DNA of 64,000 bases, taken from contig NC_081335.1 in the NCBI RefSeq assembly GCF_022539665.2, forward strand, positions 682,001 to 746,000. Direction: 5' to 3'. Shown here piece by piece: positions 33,539 through 64,000 of the stretch. Position 1 is the first letter of the stretch. Every line of letters begins with the position of its first letter. Made by a program: the position numbers and the translations under genes. The notes beneath the pieces were generated by a model. That model was not told the DNA's origin, did not search any database, and was given only the letters and a program-made list of their open reading frames with translations. This stretch comes from Daphnia carinata (lineage: Eukaryota; Arthropoda; Branchiopoda; Diplostraca; Daphniidae).

Positions 33539-36500
33539 GTTATGTATTTACTAAATAAATTTATTATTTTATTTTATATTGGCAGACGACAGCATTTGTT
33601 TACAAAAAGCTCTGCCATCTATTGGCCATAAGCGACAGCATGAATACGGTTTTATCTGGAAATCTATCTTCGAGTTCTTGATGGATATGTGCTGTACGGC
33701 AGGGCGCGGACCGTTCGGAGAAAACGAAAGCCATCATATGCAATCGGGGATTTCTAAGGTGAGATTTAAGATTTATTTTTGTTGGTCCCAAGTTCGGCGT
33801 GCAAACTTAGCGTTTAGCGTATAGCTTAACTATACGTTTCTATAGGGATGTACAGTTCGCTACTGTCCCCGTTGCCGAACTTCACGGAAGACAGACATTG
33901 AGCTAATAAATCATTCAATTAGTCCCCATGCGTCATGTAGATCATCTTTAACGTTGAGATGGAATCTGCACTTCCTAGGTAACTAACAACACACATTACC
34001 GTCAGGTAATCACTAACCAAAACTTCAACGAAGCCACCTTAAGTATCACGAAGCTTTTCGATTTTTCCTAGAAGCGTTTTTCGACATTAGCTACAGAAAA
34101 CAGTTGGGACACAGTTTGGAAGCAATTGTGTAATTGAAGCCAACGTTTCGGGGAGGCCACGAATAAAAAATAGTCAAAACAAAACGAAATAGGATGGCGT
34201 GTGAATGGCACGGGTGCGTGTAGTGTAGACAACTGTTCCCGACAGGTCCAATTGGGTTCGTCCGGGTGGAGGTTATTATACCGCGGGAGCTCCTATTCTC
34301 CCTACAATTGTCTGGTGCCGACTGGTCAAACAAAAGAAGAGTGACGTTGGAGACAATCAAGTCTTTATTAACCTAGCCAAGATTATCCCATCTCCAGCAT
34401 GTGTGTATGAACGGAGGGAAAACAACAAACAGAAAACCAATAAGTCCACAAGAGCATCAGCTCAGCTCTTTATATTTGAAAAAAAAAAACAACAGCGGGA
34501 TCTAAATCTTTTTTTTTCTCCCGAAAATCCCGTGCAGGATGTCGACCTCGTCATATCATTAGCCTCTCTTTCTTCCCATTCGAATTTGAGCTGCCGAAAG
34601 CTGATATTCCTTTTGACGTCATTAAGAACAAAGACCAAGACCAATAACGATCCGTGACGAAGTTTCTCCTTTATAGCTGCTTTAAATTCGCTAAAAAATA
34701 AAAAAAATAATTGTACGTGAGCGAAAAAAAGTTTTTTGGACGCACAAAGTTGCCTTGACTTTGCCCGGCCACGTGTGTAGGCCGGGTGTCTGTCCTTGAT
34801 GAGATAAAAGCAAAGGAAGGGAGAGAGAGAGAGAGAGAGAAAAAGTTGGACTAATTGGATGGAAAAGCGGATCTTCGTTTGGGGAAGGGGACGGACAGAT
34901 TGCGGGGAAGAGTTTCCTTTTTTCTCTTTGTCTTAATATCCCCAGGTAAAATAACGATTGTCTTGACGCAATTAAGAAAGAGAAACTAAGAAAAAATAAA
35001 AAAGAACCAAATGTGAAAAAAAGATCCTTTTCTCTCCCCTTTTGATGGGATTTCGTTATCGACTACTAGGAGAGGTTGGGCGATGTAATATATCGCACCA
35101 GGTTTTCTTTTTTTCCCCTTTCGTGTTTTTTCGCCATGAAGGAGAATAGTGTAGTGGAAGAGAGTTGCGTGCAGTTAATTGGAGTGGATCGGGAGGAGGA
35201 ACAACGGAAGACAGCGCACGCGGACCGTGTCTCCATAAGGAAGAAGATGGGGTTTTCTTTCTTCCAGCTCTAGTGTCGTCGTCGTTATTCCGTGAGTAGA
35301 TCATTGATTTCTTTATAAACAAAAAAAAAATTCCCTTTTTTTTTTTTTTTATCGGAGATGCATCCGAAGGCATCTCCCCCGATATTGTCTATGCGCGACA
35401 ATGTTAATTAGAAGATGCCGACATGTTTCAATGTTCAGGATTCTTTTCGTCTAGAGTTTCTCGACTATAATTCATTAGAAGCCCGCACATACGCCGAAGA
35501 AAACTCTTTGAATATTATGTGTCAGTTATCAGACGAAAGTAGGCTGACTGAAAATCATGAGCAACATCATCAATATTAGAATCAAGAGGAATGCCTTACA
35601 ATAGAAGCTCTGAACTTTTTTAAGGGATAAGTCTCTCCATCCTATGCATTGTCGACGATCTTTCAGACCTTTAACTAATGACCTATCGTTTTTTTTTTCG
35701 TCTAGAAAAAAAAAGAAATCTATTATGCGCTGTATATTACAATGGTATATCCATAGCATTGTAATTGATGGTTGATGCATAATTCATAAAGACTCTTATA
35801 AGGAATGTCTCCCTGCATAGAAGCGCAGGATCATATCGTTCTGTTACACACGTTGTAAACAAGATCAACTTTTATCGATTTCATCAGAAAGAAAACGTTA
35901 AAAAAAAATTTTTTGTGTCTAGCCACGAGAAATAACAAGAGGAAGTTTATTTTTGCTGTAGCTCCCCTTTTAAAAGAAAAGCAAACAAGGGCTGATGATC
36001 GACGAACCGCGAGAAAAATGAAGAGAACGAGACGCATGTAGAAACAAGAAAAAGCAAGGCGTAATCTTTTATAGGTAATAGGTTCAATTTGATCGACAAC
36101 ACGTCCCCCCAATTCTCGTCCTACTAATTGAATGAATCAAGATCTCTAGAGTCTATGCATACTTGGGTTCGGCCGTTCGAGTGCCTTGATTAGTAGATTT
36201 GCTCCCATTTGTACACAAGCACGCCCCGCTTTTCATCTTTCCCATGACACATGCACTCGCTAATGTCATTGCCGTTCGAATTGGAGTGAGACAGAACGTT
36301 CAGTCAAATCCGGTTTCTTGCGTCTCTATTTGTCTGTTGCACAGCCAATAGGAGGAAGGGTATTTTGAAAATGCGATCGTGTCAAAGGGCTAGATATATA
36401 TATAAATAGGGAGCAGGTTCATCAGCCCCCGTTCACGTCGGTCATGTCGAATGGTTGATAATGCCCGAAGCATTGTTCACCGGGTCTCATCAACAAGACG

Positions 36501-39500
36501 CATTACATTCAAATGAATTCCCGAGTGAGAAGCTGAGTGGGTCTGCGTCTTCTCTATAGGTTCATCATCTCCAACAATACGAGTCAGAAAGTAAAAAGAG
36601 GACAATCAAAAGAGCTCGTTGAGCGAACGTGAGATGACATCCCAATGAGAGAGTAAGTATACATCCAAAACTGGGACCTTATGATGGACTGAGTACTAAG
36701 CTCACATCCAATACACTACAAACATCTCATCAGGAAAAAGATCCATCACTTTTTCATCATCAATATTGGCACAGACTCCAATAGATCCGTAGCACAAAGC
36801 CATTTTTTTTTTGTTCCCCCCTTTAGCGTTATTCACAACCCTGGTAATATGAAAACATCGGCAAAAAGGGCACAATTTGCTGACCTATACAGAAGTAAAC
36901 GTATACATTTATTCAGTTTTTTTTTTCTCATAGTGCGTGAATGTCCGAGTGTCTATAGGATCCAGAGATCTGACGGGTGCACAATAAGAGATCGAAGATC
37001 TATTCGGACATGACGTGTGTCAATAGAATGCCACAGTAAACGAGACTCTTGAAAAGCTTTCTCACAATGCCACGTTCAGTATAGATACACCGGTATTGTT
37101 TTTTTTTTTTTTTGACGGATGGAACAATTCGCGTGCGGATCTTCTTCCGTCACACCACCCAAAAATTCCCACAGTCCCTAAACATAAATATTCATATATC
37201 CTGACTCTTTCCCCCGTCATCTACTCTTTATACGTTCATTCCAAACGAATATTTCCTTCGACATTTGTAGCCAAAAGTATCATTTACGATCATAGGGATA
37301 TCTAATCTTTCTTTTTTTTTAAAGAAAACATTGACTTTTTTTTTTTTTTTCACACACATTGACGAAAGAAGAGGATCTATGGTGAGTTTGTATTAGACAT
37401 AGCGCCGGAAACGCAGAGGAAAAAAAAAGAAAGGGGGGGATAGTGTTCATTGAGCCGAAGAGAAACTGATCCTGAGCACACAGACAGAAAGTAAAGCTTG
37501 TGTATAGCTATAGTTTCTCATAAAAGGGAAAAAAATCATTCTGCGAAGCTATAGATGAATATAAGAAGAAGAAAAAAGATATATATATATATATCGATGT
37601 CTCAGCAGTTGTTCTTGTGTTACAGAAGCTTTTCAAGTCGGCTCTTTTAAGAAAAAAATAAAGAGTTTCAGGGATTTTCAGCGAATTTCACTCGTCCTCC
37701 ACTCTTCTTGCCGCCTATGGGTGAAATCGTGAGCCGAGGAAATTGAAGATTAGTGTCGATGATGACGAGGGCCAAGTGGGTGCACATATATAGATGCTCG
37801 TCTAAAGAGAGTAGGGATCAAGTCGTTGATTGCTGTTTGTTTATTCGGCAAACGCTCTCAGATGAGAAGCAGGCACGTCACAGGATGTGGGAAAAATCCC
37901 GCTAGCTTTTATTATTAATTTTGTTTTTTTGTTTTTTTCTAAAGGCAGCCAAACCTCCACAGAATTCTTGTTTAATAGCGTCGTAAAAACTGATTCATGT
38001 AAAACTATAACCGACTACCAAAATGAGCCCATTCATAAGCTATTGGCTGGGGGTGAATCGTCAATTGATCGACCGAGTCGGAGGACATTTACATACTCTT
38101 CGCAGGGCGTAATAAGCGGCCAACTTAGGCCCCCCCCCCTCTTTTGTGTTGAGTGCTCTCCTATAAATGACGCTCTCGCTGTTTTTCGACAGCTATACGA
38201 CAGAACATGGGCTCTAGAAGCCTACTGGGCGTTAGTCGGCCGTGTATAAACGGGAAAGGACAAAATACGCTATAAGAGCATGTATGCAGAAAAGAGGGGA
38301 AAATCGGGGAAAGTTGATGTTAGAACAATGGAAGTAAAAGCCGGTTGCCACCTCATAAAGAAGAAACTAAACAGCTGGCCTGGGCCGTTGTTCCGACAGA
38401 TTACCAAAGCTCACAGGGCCAAGTTTTTTATCCCCACTTTTTCTCGAATGTTATTCCAGTGGCATCGTCACTATCGAGATGGGCTTTCCCGCAATCATCT
38501 TTTTGCCCCTTTCCATTTCTATATGAAGAAGAAAAAAAAAGTAGGTCCGCAAATTGCCCATCAGTGGGCAAAGATTGGTGCGGCACGTCTGGTCGCCCAT
38601 CTCAAGTTGTTTGATATCGATTAAGAAAAGATCGAGTCCCTTTTTTTTTTTTTTTTTTGAGATAGAAGTGAAAAATTGGCTATATCAAGGAAGAGAGAGT
38701 AGAGTTTCAGAGAAAACGGATGGCCACACAAGTCGATTGATTCTCTACTCTCGCAATTGAATGTCAATTCTCAAGTGTTTCGTTTCTTTTTTTTTTTTTC
38801 TATAGGAAGAGCCAAGAAAAGAAATCCATTGATCACAAAATCAAATTTTCCAAATACTTCTTTTTGCTTTGCAGAAAAATATGAGGACAGTTTCCCCAGT
38901 TGGAGACTACGATAAAATATATACTACCCAATATAAAACGAACTCTCAACTAAGGGTTCCCTCGAAACGGGGAAATAATAAAATGAAAAAGAATAGATTT
39001 GGTTGGCGGGTCACAATCTTGAATAATCTTCCATGCGTGCAACTCGACTCCTCCGCCCCGAGTCAGTACAGACTGACTACCCCTTTAGGGCGACGGGTTC
39101 ACACAATTGCATCGATCTTCTTATATACTGTGCTGGACATTACCATATCATTTGGTAGTCTGCATTCCATTACGCACACACGTTACCCTCACGCCAACAG
39201 CAGCAACCGAAATGCAGAAACGTCGGAAAAGGAACCAGAAAGATCTTTCTTCCTGTTCTTCTTTTTTCATACGTTCAACCCGATACAGGACTACAAAGAG
39301 GAGACGTTTCAATTCAGCCAAACAATAGAAAAAATAGAGACTGCAGGAAAGATACAGAAACATAATATACTGACATAAAAAAAATGTAGGACGAATGGGA
39401 AAAAGAAGATTAATCCACCTCTATTACCCTTCAATGCGCGTTCTGTTGCTTGAACATTGTCATTCTGGCGTCAGGCCAAGCCCACCAACGTCTCTTGCAC

Positions 39501-39992
39501 ATGATATACCTTCTCGGCTACTATTCAATTTATCTTATTCTTGCGATAAGTCTAGTATACTCGTAAGAAAGAGGAGATACCGTAAAAGTTGTATAAATAT
39601 AGTTACGTATAGCCAAAAGAAGAATAAAATAATAGCAATGGAGACAAACACTGTCGCAAATCTCATTCCCAAGGAGCGTCTGCTAGCGCCGTTTCTTTTG
39701 TTTCTAATATGATTAGGTTTTTTTTATTCACTTATTGCTTACCTGCCTGGTTATCCCAGTGTTTTTTTTTTTTGTTTCTTTTTGTCAAAACGAGGTGAAT
39801 AGTGAAAAAAAAAAAAATGCCCATTTTAGAGCGAATACAAGTATTACTGTTTCCTATTTTATAGAATTTGGCAATGTTTGCGTACGTCAAGCAGACGACT
39901 ATTACTTCCAGTTTTGGCGGGCTGGTGGCTAATATGCACGAAGTCTTGGACCATTTTTATTGTTCGTAAAACCTTTGTTTTAATAGTGAAAA
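33539..39992. other. 6.4-kb region between GTPBP3 and timeout, no recognised gene
   Basis: No ORF resembles a known family. Frames of 165-169 codons near 38881-39378 and about 120 codons at 37887-38249 have unremarkable composition and no domain motifs. Structure that can be seen: a TATA box and strong donor (36401-36652), pyrimidine-tract acceptors ending at 37943 and 38873, and a CTCF-like element at 33612-33625. A long non-coding RNA or a fast-evolving short-peptide gene on the plus strand is possible. The timeout promoter should lie at the right end, but no TATA box is evident there. Confidence 0.5.
36401..36652 (+). promoter_or_regulatory. Candidate TATA promoter with downstream splice donor (possible lncRNA first exon)
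   Basis: TATAAATA at 36401-36408 is embedded in a TA run. About 30 nt downstream the sequence reads CCCGTTCACG, a possible start. At 36653 stands a near-perfect donor, GAGA|GTAAGTAT, which would close a first exon of roughly 220 nt. Short ATG-started frames inside it stop quickly, apart from an ATG at 36645 that would run into the donor after two codons. No downstream partner exon with a convincing frame was found. Confidence 0.3.

Positions 39993-64000
<24,008 letters not shown>

Noticed and set aside
33579-33824. 81-codon frame just upstream of GTPBP3
   Set aside because: The first codon of the frame is not ATG, there is no known similarity, and it overlaps the promoter region of GTPBP3.
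38881-39378. 165-codon frame between GTPBP3 and timeout
   Set aside because: It lacks any recognisable domain, contains a poly(T)-derived Phe run and shows no partner exon; kept only as part of a possible transcript.

Overview
The window is nuclear DNA from an animal, most likely an arthropod and probably a branchiopod crustacean such as Daphnia. The genes have many GT-AG introns. Two of them, a class-2 semaphorin and a leucine-rich-repeat receptor nested inside timeout, are typical of arthropods. Introns are either very short (55-65 nt) or several kb long and full of A, T, G and C homopolymers. The species is an inference; the gene identities come from the protein sequences I assembled from spliced exons.

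Layout from left to right. 1-2660 has no convincing coding sequence but holds two divergent TATA-type promoter candidates and a 12-bp inverted repeat. 2669-3610 (minus) is a single-exon gene with two tandem retropepsin-like aspartic protease domains. 3956-5240 (minus) is the mitochondrial large-subunit ribosomal protein mL45 in six exons. 7365-30182 (plus) is a secreted class-2 semaphorin in 13 coding exons, with two alternative signal-peptide exons, 7365-7467 and 12860-13019. 31813-33538 (minus) is GTPBP3/MnmE, the mitochondrial tRNA-modifying GTPase, in five exons. 33539-39992 has no recognised gene but contains a TATA box followed by a strong splice donor. 39993 to the window end (plus) is timeout/timeless-2, a replication-fork and circadian-related protein, with 15 exons here; its last exon here runs off the edge. 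Inside its 8.9-kb sixth intron, on the opposite strand, lies a complete LRR transmembrane gene (42761-48886), matching the timeout/2mit nesting known in Drosophila.

Two genes serve mitochondrial translation (mL45, GTPBP3), two encode neural-type secreted or membrane proteins (Sema2, 2mit-like), and one serves chromosome replication or clock functions. I see no operon logic. MRPL45 and Sema2 are head-to-head, Sema2 and GTPBP3 tail-to-tail, GTPBP3 and timeout head-to-head.

Every splice junction listed keeps the frame, and the total coding length of each complete gene is divisible by three. Exon structures were derived by eye; no transcript data were available.
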